Shown: positions 7,863 through 16,057, numbered from the stretch's first letter. The stretch is 28,914 nucleotides of DNA from an uncultured Bacilli bacterium (GCA_934149245.1 CAKPER010000016.1:1-28914); one strand, 5' to 3'. Notes: generated by a model from the sequence alone, not told the origin. Numbers and translations are program-made.

Positions 7863-8822
7863 TTACCTAACCCATTTTCTTACTATTTTTAGTCTTTTTC
7901 CAGGAGTTTTCCCTATTTTATTTTGTCCTAATAACTCTTCTATAGTAATTTTTCCATCTAATACCTCTTGAATGCCATAAATAATTTTTCTTTTTTCATT
8001 ACAAAAAGCATTTAAATAATTATCGAAAAGCTCCAAAGCTACTAACATTGAATTAACATAAGTAGATATTTCTATCAAAAATATATATTTTTCATCATTA
8101 ACATTTGCCAAATTTTCTACATTCATTAAAGTATTTAAATCATTTTTCAAAAAATTCATATTATCAATTATACTCATAGTACCTAAAGAAATATTTCCAA
8201 TATTTAAAGTTTTATATTTTTCATCATTACTAATTGTATAACTAACTAAAAACTCAATAAATCTAGATAATATTTCTTTATTGTAATAATTATTAGTATA
8301 AACTCTCTTATCTTCCAACTGTGTATGTATAAGCTCATGAGCATAAGATGTTATACTAAAAGGTGTCAACTCACTATCTAATAGAATTGCAATCATTCCA
8401 ACATTAGCAATTTTAAAATTTATATTTTTTTCTAACTTTGGACACGCTGTAACTAAATACCCAAAATTTCTATCTTTATTCAAATAATTTATTGGAATAG
8501 AATAAGGTTCTACTTCTTTCAAGCAATTATTCCAAGCCTTATTGATTTGGAAGCCAAATATTTTCCGTTTAGAAGAAAAAGAATAATCAGCTATCAATTT
8601 TTTTACATTATGAAGTTTAAAATAATTATTTAAACATTCTTTCGTTACCTCTTTTAAAGTATTTTCTGAAATAGATTTTAATTTAAAATTAATATCTAAA
8701 GTATATTTATTCAAATAATTTAATATATTAATATTCTCTTTTGATAAGCTTAACACTTCATTTCCCTTTGTATATCCCAAAGCTTTTTGATATTTTATAA
8801 ATTCTAAGAATTCCTGTCCCAA
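7863..8822 (-). CDS. Unrecognised HExxH putative zinc metallopeptidase, paralog 2 of 3
   Basis: This 319-residue cytoplasmic protein is a paralog of both neighbours. The core motif SYAHELIHTQLED places HExxH at H162-E163-H166 and the candidate third ligand E183 17 residues on, in the sequence NKEILSRFIE. The last 45 residues (IYGIQEVLDGKITIEELL, then KIGKTPGKRL) are nearly identical to those of paralog 1, also at DNA level, while the N-terminal halves differ a good deal. That suggests the C-terminal part is under shared constraint or has been exchanged. The gene starts 2 bp after paralog 1 ends. Function is unknown. Confidence 0.72.
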   Translation of the reverse strand: MGQEFLEFIKYQKALGYTKGNEVLSLSKENINILNYLNKYTLDINFKLKSISENTLKEVTKECLNNYFKLHNVKKLIADYSFSSKRKIFGFQINKAWNNCLKEVEPYSIPINYLNKDRNFGYLVTACPKLEKNINFKIANVGMIAILLDSELTPFSITSYAHELIHTQLEDKRVYTNNYYNKEILSRFIEFLVSYTISNDEKYKTLNIGNISLGTMSIIDNMNFLKNDLNTLMNVENLANVNDEKYIFLIEISTYVNSMLVALELFDNYLNAFCNEKRKIIYGIQEVLDGKITIEELLGQNKIGKTPGKRLKIVRKWVR

Positions 8823-8824
8823 AA

Positions 8825-9775
8825 TTATTTAGTCCATTTCTTTACTATTGCTAATCTTTTTCCAGGCGTTTTCCCTATTTTATTTTGTTCTAATAGCTCT
8901 TCTATAGTAATCTTTCCATCTAACACATCTTGAATACCATAAATAATTTTTCTTTTATAAGAGCAAGAAGCATTTATATAATTATCAAAAAGTTCCATAG
9001 CTTTACTTATAGAGTTAACATAAGAAGAATAACGTACATTATCTACTTCTTCTTTTCTTTTATTATTTTTTTTAAAATAATCATTAATACTTATCAAATA
9101 ACTTAAAAAATCATTCAAACGTAACATTTTTAATTTATCTATTATTTTAGCATCTAAATAATTTGCTATTAACAACTCTACAAAAATAGGAATTATTTCA
9201 ATATTTTGATAATCGTTAGTATAAAGTCTTCTATCTTCTAACTGCGTATGCATTATTTCATGAGTGTAAATTGGAACTGTCAATAAATTTAGATCTTCAC
9301 CTAATGCAATTGACTTTATAGATAAATTTTCAAATTTAATATTAGGGTTATAATAGTAAGCATATTCTATGGGAATACTAGCAATCATAGCACTAACCTC
9401 AAAAGATTTTCCTTCTTCAAATTTTATTGGAATACTATATGGATTTATACTTTCTAAATTTTTATTCCATTCTAAAAGTATTCTATTTTCATTTACTTTT
9501 TCCATATCAAAAGGTAATTCTTTCTTTTCTCTCATTACATCATGAATATTAAAATATCTACTAACACAGTATTTAGTAATATCAATTAATTCATCTAAAT
9601 ATAACTCATCTAAAATAAGCTTTCTATCAAAATCAACTGTTCCTAAATACTTTAATATTATTTTATCCTCTAAACCTAATTTTTTACAACATACATTTTT
9701 AGTATATCCCAACATATGTTGCTTTTGAATAAATTCTTTACTTTCTAAATCATCATATAAGCTTTTATTTCTCAT
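8825..9775 (-). CDS. Unrecognised HExxH putative zinc metallopeptidase, paralog 1 of 3
   Basis: This is the first gene of the cluster, 316 residues, with no export signal. IYTHEIMHTQLED gives HExxH at H172-E173-H176, and E193 (QNIEIIPIFVE) is again 17 residues after the second His. The C-terminal 45 residues are shared with paralog 2. The start codon is well supported by six Gs (9782-9787) 6 nt upstream. A near-consensus promoter stands at 9800-9828. Three genes of one unknown family, each with the same five candidate zinc-site positions, make chance conservation unlikely. The protein could be a toxin, a specialised protease, or a self-assembling set of subunits; none of these is shown by sequence. 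Confidence 0.72.
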   Translation of the reverse strand: MRNKSLYDDLESKEFIQKQHMLGYTKNVCCKKLGLEDKIILKYLGTVDFDRKLILDELYLDELIDITKYCVSRYFNIHDVMREKKELPFDMEKVNENRILLEWNKNLESINPYSIPIKFEEGKSFEVSAMIASIPIEYAYYYNPNIKFENLSIKSIALGEDLNLLTVPIYTHEIMHTQLEDRRLYTNDYQNIEIIPIFVELLIANYLDAKIIDKLKMLRLNDFLSYLISINDYFKKNNKRKEEVDNVRYSSYVNSISKAMELFDNYINASCSYKRKIIYGIQDVLDGKITIEELLEQNKIGKTPGKRLAIVKKWTK

Positions 9776-9799
9776 GTATATCCCCCCAAACCTGGGATT

Positions 9800-9828
9800 A
9801 TTATATCAAATTTCTTTCATTATATCAA
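9800..9828 (-). promoter_or_regulatory. Sigma-A promoter of the HExxH cluster
   Basis: On the minus strand TTGATA (9823-9828), 17-bp spacer with TGA before the hexamer, and a perfect TATAAT (9800-9805). It begins just past the stop codon of the DUF6056-like gene, so the cluster has its own start of transcription with a leader of roughly 20 nt. Confidence 0.75.
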
Positions 9829-9834
9829 TGATTA

Positions 9835-11145
9835 CTATATTCTCATAAATAAATAACCATAATTAACAATAGCTAAACTACTAAAAACTATTATAAAAAC
9901 TATATAACTTTTTTTCTTTAAACTAATACTATTAAATAACTGAATAATAATAAACAATAACGAAAAATACATAAATATCATTGTTCTACTACCAGATACA
10001 AACACAGTAGGAGAAAAGCCCATTATCACTCTACTAGCACATCCCATTAAGATTATAATTATAGGCAATATACTATTTTCTTTTAATAATTTAACTAATA
10101 TATATATAACAGTTACTATAAATAGTACACTTATTACTAAAGCAAAAATATGTCTAGTATCAAACAAAAAGGCATGCTTAACATCACTAGCATAATTAAA
10201 TAAAAGAAGTCTCTTTTTATAAATAACAGTATTTATTTTTAAACACCCAATAATTAATATTATAAGAAATAAACTACTTCCTATAATTTTTACAAAAAGA
10301 TTTTCTTTCTTTCTAATGATAAATACAAACAAACTACTAATAAATGCTAATAAGACTAATAAATTAGATAGTAATATTGACATAGTAGATACTATTCCCA
10401 TATATATCTTATCTAAAAAATCAGCATATTTATAAACAGGATTATGAGTAGTAGTTTCTACTTCCTTTCTAATTACGTTCCCTGGACAACCTGCAATAAA
10501 TATTAAACTAGCTAGTGCTATTAAAATAGTCATAACTACATATTTAGTATTTCTTTTCGTTTTTATACAATACATTAAATAAATCAAAGATACTCCAAAT
10601 ACTATACATACAGCTTGTTCTTGATTACAAGCATATAAAAGAGCTAAAACATAAAATATTAATAATCTTTTATCTATCTTTTCATCATAATAAATATTCC
10701 TAAAAGGAATAAAACCAAAAAGCATAAAGGTAAGTGGCCATAAATAATTAAGAGTAGTAGCACAAAAACCAGCCCCTGTCATATCAAAAAAAGGGTACAT
10801 AAAAAATATTAAACAAGTAAAAAGTAAATTATTCCAAGTCATCTTTTTATAAAATAATTTATTAATAGAATAAACTAATAACACTATCACTAACGAATCT
10901 AAAACTCGCCACAAATAAATATTTCTACTAACAATAACAAGTAAACTCTCAATAATAACTCTACTAGACCAATTATTATACCTTTCTATAACAAAATCTA
11001 TTATATTTTTATTATCTAATATACTATTAAAATAATTAACATCATCATTAGAAAAATTATAAAACATATGCATAATTAATATTATAACAAAAAATAATAA
11101 CATTATCACATACTTATTCTTTAATATATTTTTTATTTTCTTCAT
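9835..11145 (-). CDS. DUF6056-like polytopic membrane protein (possible lipid-dependent glycosyltransferase)
   Basis: The 436-residue protein has about ten or more hydrophobic segments. An early extracytoplasmic loop (residues about 25-50) contains NDDVNYFNSI and RYNNWSSRVIIESLL, the D...W/SR pattern of DUF6056 proteins and related GT-C-like membrane enzymes. Such proteins often decorate surface polymers using lipid-linked sugars, but no activity is proven here. The start at 11145 is chosen because GGAG (11153-11156) is 7 nt upstream. A longer reading from 11208 would overlap the previous gene and add a non-hydrophobic extension. It follows two surface-protein genes with a 22-bp gap, so it may modify those products (inference). 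Confidence 0.72.
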   Translation of the reverse strand: MKKIKNILKNKYVIMLLFFVIILIMHMFYNFSNDDVNYFNSILDNKNIIDFVIERYNNWSSRVIIESLLVIVSRNIYLWRVLDSLVIVLLVYSINKLFYKKMTWNNLLFTCLIFFMYPFFDMTGAGFCATTLNYLWPLTFMLFGFIPFRNIYYDEKIDKRLLIFYVLALLYACNQEQAVCIVFGVSLIYLMYCIKTKRNTKYVVMTILIALASLIFIAGCPGNVIRKEVETTTHNPVYKYADFLDKIYMGIVSTMSILLSNLLVLLAFISSLFVFIIRKKENLFVKIIGSSLFLIILIIGCLKINTVIYKKRLLLFNYASDVKHAFLFDTRHIFALVISVLFIVTVIYILVKLLKENSILPIIIILMGCASRVIMGFSPTVFVSGSRTMIFMYFSLLFIIIQLFNSISLKKKSYIVFIIVFSSLAIVNYGYLFMRI

Positions 11146-11167
11146 AATCATACTCCATTTTATCTCA

Positions 11168-12526
11168 TTAATTTGTAGATGGCACATATGGTTTATCTTC
11201 TGTACCATTGCCTGTATATTTAAGTCCGGATTTTAGAGTCAGTATTGGACGGAGAGCATTGTTAAGGCTGCTGCCGGATTCGAAACTCGAACTCCAATAG
11301 TTATACAGGCGGCTGTAGCCAACGGCACCCGACAAGCGCACAGACCGTCCCCACCAGAGATAGTAATCAGAGGAAGAATAGTCATAACAACGAGATGCCA
11401 TCCAGTAATTATAATTTTCGCCATCTGGTTGACTTGCTACTGCTGTACCTAACACACTTTTGACTAAATCATAATCTTTAGTATATAACTTATCTCCTCC
11501 ACCTTGGCTTTCAATCGGATTACAACTTTCTCCTGTATCACATTCCCAAGGAGCAGGATTAGTAAATTTCGAAGTATCTGTTATATATTCAGTCTGACCA
11601 TTATATCCAAATGCTCTAGAACCTTTTGTGTATGTACTATTTTCATATTGTTTTGCTAATTCATTTAAATATCCAACTAAATTAAGATACCCAGTTTGTC
11701 CTTCAAATTCTATTTCTGTTGATGATATATGTTCACTTACTACATCTACTGTTCCATCATTATTTATCGATATTACACGCCATAAATTTAATTCCTGGGG
11801 ATTAATAGTTCGAGTACTATAACTTCCAGTTTTTGATGTATCAGTAGTATAAGATGACTTAGTAGGTGTCATCTTTACATAAGATCCCAAAGAAATTGAT
11901 TGACTATTATCAGTTTTAAACGTTACTGTTCCCTTAAACTCGCCCTTATCAATATCCTCTTGTGGACCATTAATCTCTCTAATATAAACCGCTATATACC
12001 AAACTTTTACTTCTTTAGATTCCATAGTAAGACCACTTACCAAAGTAGACTCATTCATTCCATTTACAACACTTCCATCTTTAATAGTAGTAGTATCTGT
12101 TAATTCTCGCCAGCCAAGATTATTATATTTACTATTACTATCCTTAGCCTCTAATTTTATAGTTCCTTTCAAACTCTGTAATCTACTTCCCGTATTAGTT
12201 AATGTAATTTTATATACTTGACAAGACAAATTCCCGTATTTATCTACACAAGCCCCATTAGAGCTACCAATTCCATTAATAGCATTATTTAAAGAACTAT
12301 CTTTTAAAGGAACCATTCCTTCATTAGTACCAACTACTCTCTCTACATCTAAAGTAGCATTAACTGCAATTACATTTCCTTTAATAACCGATCTATTACT
12401 ATAAGAATAAGCTAAAAAAGAATAGGTTGTCCTAGTAATTATCACTAGCAATACTATAATAGCAATTATAATATATTTATTTAAAAATCTAATTTTTTTT
12501 AACTTTTCACTCATTACTATCATCAC
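11168..12526 (-). CDS. TasA/camelysin-like anchored surface protein with a C-type-lectin-like, possibly hypervariable C-terminus
   Basis: The 452-residue protein has an N-terminal membrane segment (about 18-38) ending in TTYSFLAYSYSN, the pattern that opens TasA/camelysin-like proteins. Next comes a beta-rich domain with the Cys pair ACVDKYGNLSC. The second half (WRVISINNDGTVDVVSE, then a spacer rich in Tyr and Gly) ends with YNYWMASRCYDY...LRPILTLKSG. This resembles C-type-lectin/FGE-like folds used as targets of diversity-generating retroelements. DNA for about residues 375-428 (11239-11400) has far more G+C than its surroundings and many NNC/NNT codons of the kind produced from AAY template codons. 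No LPxTG sorting signal is present. It starts 3 bp after the smaller TasA-like gene and is likely translated with it. Retroelement diversification is inferred; no reverse transcriptase or template repeat lies in the window. Confidence 0.75.
   Translation of the reverse strand: MMIVMSEKLKKIRFLNKYIIIAIIVLLVIITRTTYSFLAYSYSNRSVIKGNVIAVNATLDVERVVGTNEGMVPLKDSSLNNAINGIGSSNGACVDKYGNLSCQVYKITLTNTGSRLQSLKGTIKLEAKDSNSKYNNLGWRELTDTTTIKDGSVVNGMNESTLVSGLTMESKEVKVWYIAVYIREINGPQEDIDKGEFKGTVTFKTDNSQSISLGSYVKMTPTKSSYTTDTSKTGSYSTRTINPQELNLWRVISINNDGTVDVVSEHISSTEIEFEGQTGYLNLVGYLNELAKQYENSTYTKGSRAFGYNGQTEYITDTSKFTNPAPWECDTGESCNPIESQGGGDKLYTKDYDLVKSVLGTAVASQPDGENYNYWMASRCYDYSSSDYYLWWGRSVRLSGAVGYSRLYNYWSSSFESGSSLNNALRPILTLKSGLKYTGNGTEDKPYVPSTN
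11239..11400 (-). other. Candidate DGR-type variable region
   Basis: By hand count 11221-11400 is about 49% G+C, against roughly 32-38% in the adjacent 60-bp blocks and less in most of the window. The borders match the protein boundaries 'YWMAS' and 'ALRPILTL'. Within it the residues are dominated by Y, S, G, L, R, D, N, C and F, the products expected when adenines of AAC/AAT template codons are randomised. The downstream flank (LRPILTLKSGLKYTGNGT) is normal, AT-rich sequence. Confidence 0.5.
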
Positions 12527-12529
12527 TTT

Positions 12530-13171
12530 CTATGGCATAAACGTTGAAGTAACACCTTTACCATTTTGATCTTCAAATTTAACTGTACCTGTAAATGTTC
12601 CTGTATCTGTCTGAACACTTGTAGTTTCATTAACCCAAACAACTAAATAATAAGTAACACTACTTCCATTATTTAATAAATATTCTGGTTCAAAATCTTT
12701 AAAACTACTAGTTGCAGTATTAAAAGTACTCCCTAAATCAGCTTGTGTATAAGTAGTAGAACTATTATAATTATCTAATCTAATCCAGCTCAAATTAGGA
12801 CTATCAGGATTATCAAAAGAAACACTTCCTCTAACTCTCGTATTAACTCCATCACCCATATTAGATAAAACAATTTTATATACTTGACACGTAGAATACT
12901 CCCCACCACTATACTTACAACTATTATTCAAATTACTAGCCAAATTATTAAAATTACTAACTAATATATCATCAACAGCAGTTGCATCACTAACAGGTAA
13001 GATTTTTGTAACACTAAGACTTAAATCAACACTACCAGCATCTCCATTAATAGTTGTATTATTACTCAAATTATAAGCAAAATAAGCAAACGTAAACCCA
13101 ACAGTAAATAAAAATATAACTACAATTACCCCTATTAATAAAGTAGATTTTTTTATATTCTTCTTAATCAT
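12530..13171 (-). CDS. Small TasA/camelysin-like anchored surface protein
   Basis: The 213-residue protein has a membrane segment at about 11-31 that ends FTFAYFAYNLSNNTTI, followed by one beta-sandwich-like domain. The domain carries the pair SCKYSGGEYSTCQVYKI, where the second Cys and QVYKI line up with the next gene's CQVYKITLTN. TasA-family proteins form extracellular fibres or stay attached to the membrane; SipW-like processing after the 'FAY' segment is possible, but no signal peptidase gene is in the window. It is the first gene of the surface-protein operon, with GGAGG (13182-13186) 10 nt before the ATG. Together with its larger neighbour it looks like a minor/major or base/tip pair (inference). 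Confidence 0.72.
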   Translation of the reverse strand: MIKKNIKKSTLLIGVIVVIFLFTVGFTFAYFAYNLSNNTTINGDAGSVDLSLSVTKILPVSDATAVDDILVSNFNNLASNLNNSCKYSGGEYSTCQVYKIVLSNMGDGVNTRVRGSVSFDNPDSPNLSWIRLDNYNSSTTYTQADLGSTFNTATSSFKDFEPEYLLNNGSSVTYYLVVWVNETTSVQTDTGTFTGTVKFEDQNGKGVTSTFMP

Positions 13172-13207
13172 TAATACATTTCCTCCTAGTTTACTATCAC
13201 AATTTTA

Positions 13208-13236
13208 ATGATATAAAAAAAACAAGCAAAAAGCAA
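13208..13236 (-). promoter_or_regulatory. Possible promoter of the TasA-like operon
   Basis: On the minus strand TTGCTT (13231-13236), 17-bp spacer, TATCAT (13208-13213). The -35 is only half consensus, and the region overlaps the terminator below, so the two readings compete. Confidence 0.4.
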
Positions 13237-13244
13237 GTCTTTTT
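13215..13244 (-). terminator. Likely terminator of the mtaB-yqeG-yqeH operon
   Basis: On the minus strand AAAAAG and CTTTTT pair around a 5-nt loop, and a run of eight Ts follows shortly after. It begins just past the yqeH stop. Confidence 0.45.
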
Positions 13245-13256
13245 ACTTATTGTTAA

Positions 13257-14228
13257 TCAAATTAAATTATCTCTAACTACAGGTTCAACACCCTCTAATG
13301 TATAAATATCTACTTTAATATTTTTTGTAAATTTGATAAAACATAAACCATCTATAACAATATCCTTATCTCCATCTAATTCATAAGTATGTTTCTTTAA
13401 ATCCTTCATATTATCTTTATTATAAGAATTAAAACGAATGTTAAGTGAAACAGCCCCATATATAACCATACTATTTTTTATATCTGTCTCATAATCTATT
13501 CTAACATAATCATCTATAACAATACTTCCCTTTCCTACTATCTGACAAGTTCTAGGTTTTATCTCTTTCTTTGGCGTTATCTTTTTAATACTTTTCTTAT
13601 CTATATAATTAATTATATTATTACTATCTATTAAACCAGGAGTATCTATTATCTTTAATTTACCTATCTTTATTTCTATCTTATCTAATGTTGTAGATGG
13701 ATACATACTAACAGTAACCCAACTATTATTATCACTATAATTACTTATAAGTCTATTTATTAAAGTAGATTTACCACTATTAGTATTTCCTACTATATAT
13801 ATATCATTATCACTATATCTTTCTAAATAATTATATAAAGTATCTATATTATAATTCTTATTGCTACTTACTATTATAACATCTTGTAAATTACATCTTC
13901 CTTTTATATATTCTATTATTTTATAGTCCTTCACTGACTTTGGTAATATATCTTTCTTTGTTACCACTAAAAGAGCATTTTTAAATTTATCTACAATATC
14001 TAAATTAAGTGATAAGATATCTGTAACACATACAACTAGTGCTGATGGATCAATATTATCTAAGATCTTTTGATAATCTTTATTATCTAACTCAACACTT
14101 CTATATTCTCCATAATGTGATAACCTAAAACATCTCATACATAACTCTTGTTCATTTGCCTCTACATACCCTAGTTTATTCTTATCAGTATTTTGAAGAA
14201 TTACTCCACATCCCTTACATCTAATCAT
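13257..14228 (-). CDS. yqeH: YqeH-type circularly permuted GTPase, ribosome biogenesis
   Basis: This 323-residue protein matches YqeH, a GTPase needed for assembly of the 30S ribosomal subunit. It has an N-terminal four-cysteine zinc site (C4, C7, C30, C33), then the GTPase motifs in permuted order: G4 TKKD (90-93), G5 SS (121-122), G1 GNTNSGKST (147-155), and G3 DTPG (195-198). ATG at 14228 is chosen over an upstream in-frame codon at 14288 because GGAG (14235-14238) is 6 nt away and MIRCKGCG is the normal family start. The gene overlaps the last 8 bp of yqeG, as expected for a coupled pair. It ends in TGA, the only such stop noticed in the window. It is somewhat shorter than the Bacillus subtilis protein. 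Confidence 0.93.
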   Translation of the reverse strand: MIRCKGCGVILQNTDKNKLGYVEANEQELCMRCFRLSHYGEYRSVELDNKDYQKILDNIDPSALVVCVTDILSLNLDIVDKFKNALLVVTKKDILPKSVKDYKIIEYIKGRCNLQDVIIVSSNKNYNIDTLYNYLERYSDNDIYIVGNTNSGKSTLINRLISNYSDNNSWVTVSMYPSTTLDKIEIKIGKLKIIDTPGLIDSNNIINYIDKKSIKKITPKKEIKPRTCQIVGKGSIVIDDYVRIDYETDIKNSMVIYGAVSLNIRFNSYNKDNMKDLKKHTYELDGDKDIVIDGLCFIKFTKNIKVDIYTLEGVEPVVRDNLI

Positions 14229-14739
14229 AATAATCTCCTTTAGTAAATTTTCCTCGCTTAGAATAATAGTTAAGTGTCTTTTTCTCAAGTTTTCTCATAA
14301 ATCTCGTAAACTTTAATTCCGTATCATTAAGAGGCTCTACCAAGCAAGTCTTAATCCCCACTTTATTGCCACCAAATACATCAGTAAAAATTTGATCCCC
14401 AACAATACAAACCTCACTTTTCTTTAAATTATACTTTTTTAATATTTTATAAAAGCTAAAACTTAAAGGCTTTAAAGAAAAAGAATTATAACTAACACCA
14501 AGATACTTAAATTTACGAAGTCTCTTATCAGGAGAATTAGAAAAAATAATTACTCTAAATCCCATTTTTTCTAACTTTTTAAATAACTTTTCTAACTCCT
14601 CGCTAGCAACACTATCTTTATAAGGTACACAAGTATTATCTAAATCAAATAAAATACAATTGATACCTTCTTTTTTTAATTTTTTATAATTTATATCATA
14701 AATACTCTTCTGATACATATCTGGATAAAATTTTTGCAA
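14221..14739 (-). CDS. yqeG: YqeG family HAD-type phosphatase
   Basis: The 172-residue protein is a HAD superfamily class IIIA phosphatase of the YqeG family. The nucleophile motif is FDLDNT (D32, D34), the second motif FSNS near 66-69, the conserved Lys K90 lies in SLKPLSF, and the acidic motif is GDQIFTD (114-120). No membrane segment is present and the substrate is unknown. Initiation is at TTG (14737-14739), supported by a strong GGAGG (14749-14753) 9 nt upstream that overlaps the stop codon of mtaB. The usual partner yqeH follows at once. Confidence 0.92.
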   Translation of the reverse strand: MQKFYPDMYQKSIYDINYKKLKKEGINCILFDLDNTCVPYKDSVASEELEKLFKKLEKMGFRVIIFSNSPDKRLRKFKYLGVSYNSFSLKPLSFSFYKILKKYNLKKSEVCIVGDQIFTDVFGGNKVGIKTCLVEPLNDTELKFTRFMRKLEKKTLNYYSKRGKFTKGDYYD

Positions 14740-14752
14740 AAAATACCACCTC

Positions 14753-16033
14753 CTATTTTACTATTATATCACCATACACCATTCCATCTTCATTAACACT
14801 AGTAATTTTAACTTTTGTTATACAATTATTACTAATATTACTATCTACATTAACTGGTATAAAATTAGAAGTATGTACTATAACACTACCATTTTTTAAA
14901 TGTTCACTAACACCTTCTAATTCATGTCCTATAAACTTTTTATAATATTCTCTCTCCCAATTATTAGAGCGTTCCAAAACTCTTCTTACTCTCTCTTTCT
15001 TTATTTTTCCATCTATCTGTTCCTTCATCATACTAGCTTTCGTATTATTTCTCTTTGAATATGGAAAAACATGAATCTTCGTAAATTGTATTTTTTCTAA
15101 AGTTTTTAGAGTCTCCTCAAAATCTTTCTCACTCTCACCAGGAAATCCTACTATTAAATCCGTTGTAATAGACATATCACTACGAATTTGTTTAATTTCT
15201 TCTATTCTCTTACAAAAATAATCAACATCATAGCACCTATTCATAAGCTTTAAAATTCTAGAACAGCCACTTTGAATTGGAATATGCAAATGACTTGCTA
15301 GTATATTAGATGTTTTAAACAGCTCTATTATACCATCTGTTACTTCATTTATTTCAATAGAAGAAAGCCTAATTCTATATAATCCTCTAATTCTAATTAA
15401 TCTTCTAAGTAAATCTTCTAAATTAGTATTCTTAAGATCTAGTCCATACTTACCAGTATGAATTCCTGTTAAAACAATCTCCTTATAGCCATTATGAACA
15501 AGTCCCTTAACTTCTTCTACAACATCATCAGGATTCTTACTTCTAATTTTTCCTCTTGTATAGGGAATAATACAATAACTACAAAAAGCATTACAACCAT
15601 CTTGTATCTTAACAAAAGCTCTTGTATGATTATCAAACTTCGTAATCTCCATATCTTCAAACCCAGTATCACTTCTTAAATCATATATATTTTTAATAGG
15701 CATTTTCTTATCTAATACCTGATTAATAAGTTCAACAATTCTACTTTTATCTTTATTTCCTATAACTATATCACAAGATACACTATCAGGATTAACTTGT
15801 GTATAACATCCCATTGCTACTACTATAGCATTATGCTTTTTAGCCCTATTTATAATCTTTCTACTTTTTCTATCAGCTTCATTAGTAACACTACAAGTAT
15901 TAATTATATAAACATCAGCATCATCACTATCAAAAGAAACTATTTGATAGCCACTTTTCTTAAGCAAATTCTCAACATACTCACTTTCATATATATTAAC
16001 TTTACATCCTAAAGAATAAATAGCTGCTTTCAA
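14753..16033 (-). CDS. mtaB: tRNA t6A37 methylthiotransferase MtaB
   Basis: The 426-residue radical SAM enzyme adds a methylthio group to N6-threonylcarbamoyladenosine at position 37 of ANN-decoding tRNAs. The N-terminal iron-sulfur domain has Cys in SLGCKVN (C10), NTCSVT (C47) and MGCY (C76). The radical SAM cluster is CNAFCSYC (C147, C151, C154). The C-terminal end is a TRAM-like RNA-binding domain. I favour TTG at 16033 because it gives the usual family start (MKAAIYSLGCKVN) with GGGTGG just upstream; GTG at 16045 is the alternative and would add four residues. It is the first gene of the mtaB-yqeG-yqeH unit, driven by the promoter at 16058-16086. Confidence 0.93.
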   Translation of the reverse strand: MKAAIYSLGCKVNIYESEYVENLLKKSGYQIVSFDSDDADVYIINTCSVTNEADRKSRKIINRAKKHNAIVVAMGCYTQVNPDSVSCDIVIGNKDKSRIVELINQVLDKKMPIKNIYDLRSDTGFEDMEITKFDNHTRAFVKIQDGCNAFCSYCIIPYTRGKIRSKNPDDVVEEVKGLVHNGYKEIVLTGIHTGKYGLDLKNTNLEDLLRRLIRIRGLYRIRLSSIEINEVTDGIIELFKTSNILASHLHIPIQSGCSRILKLMNRCYDVDYFCKRIEEIKQIRSDMSITTDLIVGFPGESEKDFEETLKTLEKIQFTKIHVFPYSKRNNTKASMMKEQIDGKIKKERVRRVLERSNNWEREYYKKFIGHELEGVSEHLKNGSVIVHTSNFIPVNVDSNISNNCITKVKITSVNEDGMVYGDIIVK

Positions 16034-16057
16034 AATACCACCCACTTAACTTAGTTT

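Noticed and set aside
9835..11208. Longer start for the DUF6056-like protein
   Set aside because: It would overlap the preceding gene by 41 bp and add a hydrophilic stretch; GGAG at the proper distance supports 11145.
11239..11424. Second minus-strand open frame within the GC-rich segment
   Set aside because: It is out of frame with the well-supported surface protein and has no ribosome site; it exists because the GC-rich segment lacks stops.
11168..13171. A complete diversity-generating retroelement in the window
   Set aside because: No reverse transcriptase, accessory protein or adenine-rich template copy was found on either strand; only the candidate variable region is claimed.
13257..13259. 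Possible UGA-as-tryptophan code, suggested by the mycoplasma-like base composition
   Set aside because: yqeH ends naturally in TGA with a terminator just after it, and all recognised proteins use TGG for Trp, so the standard code fits.
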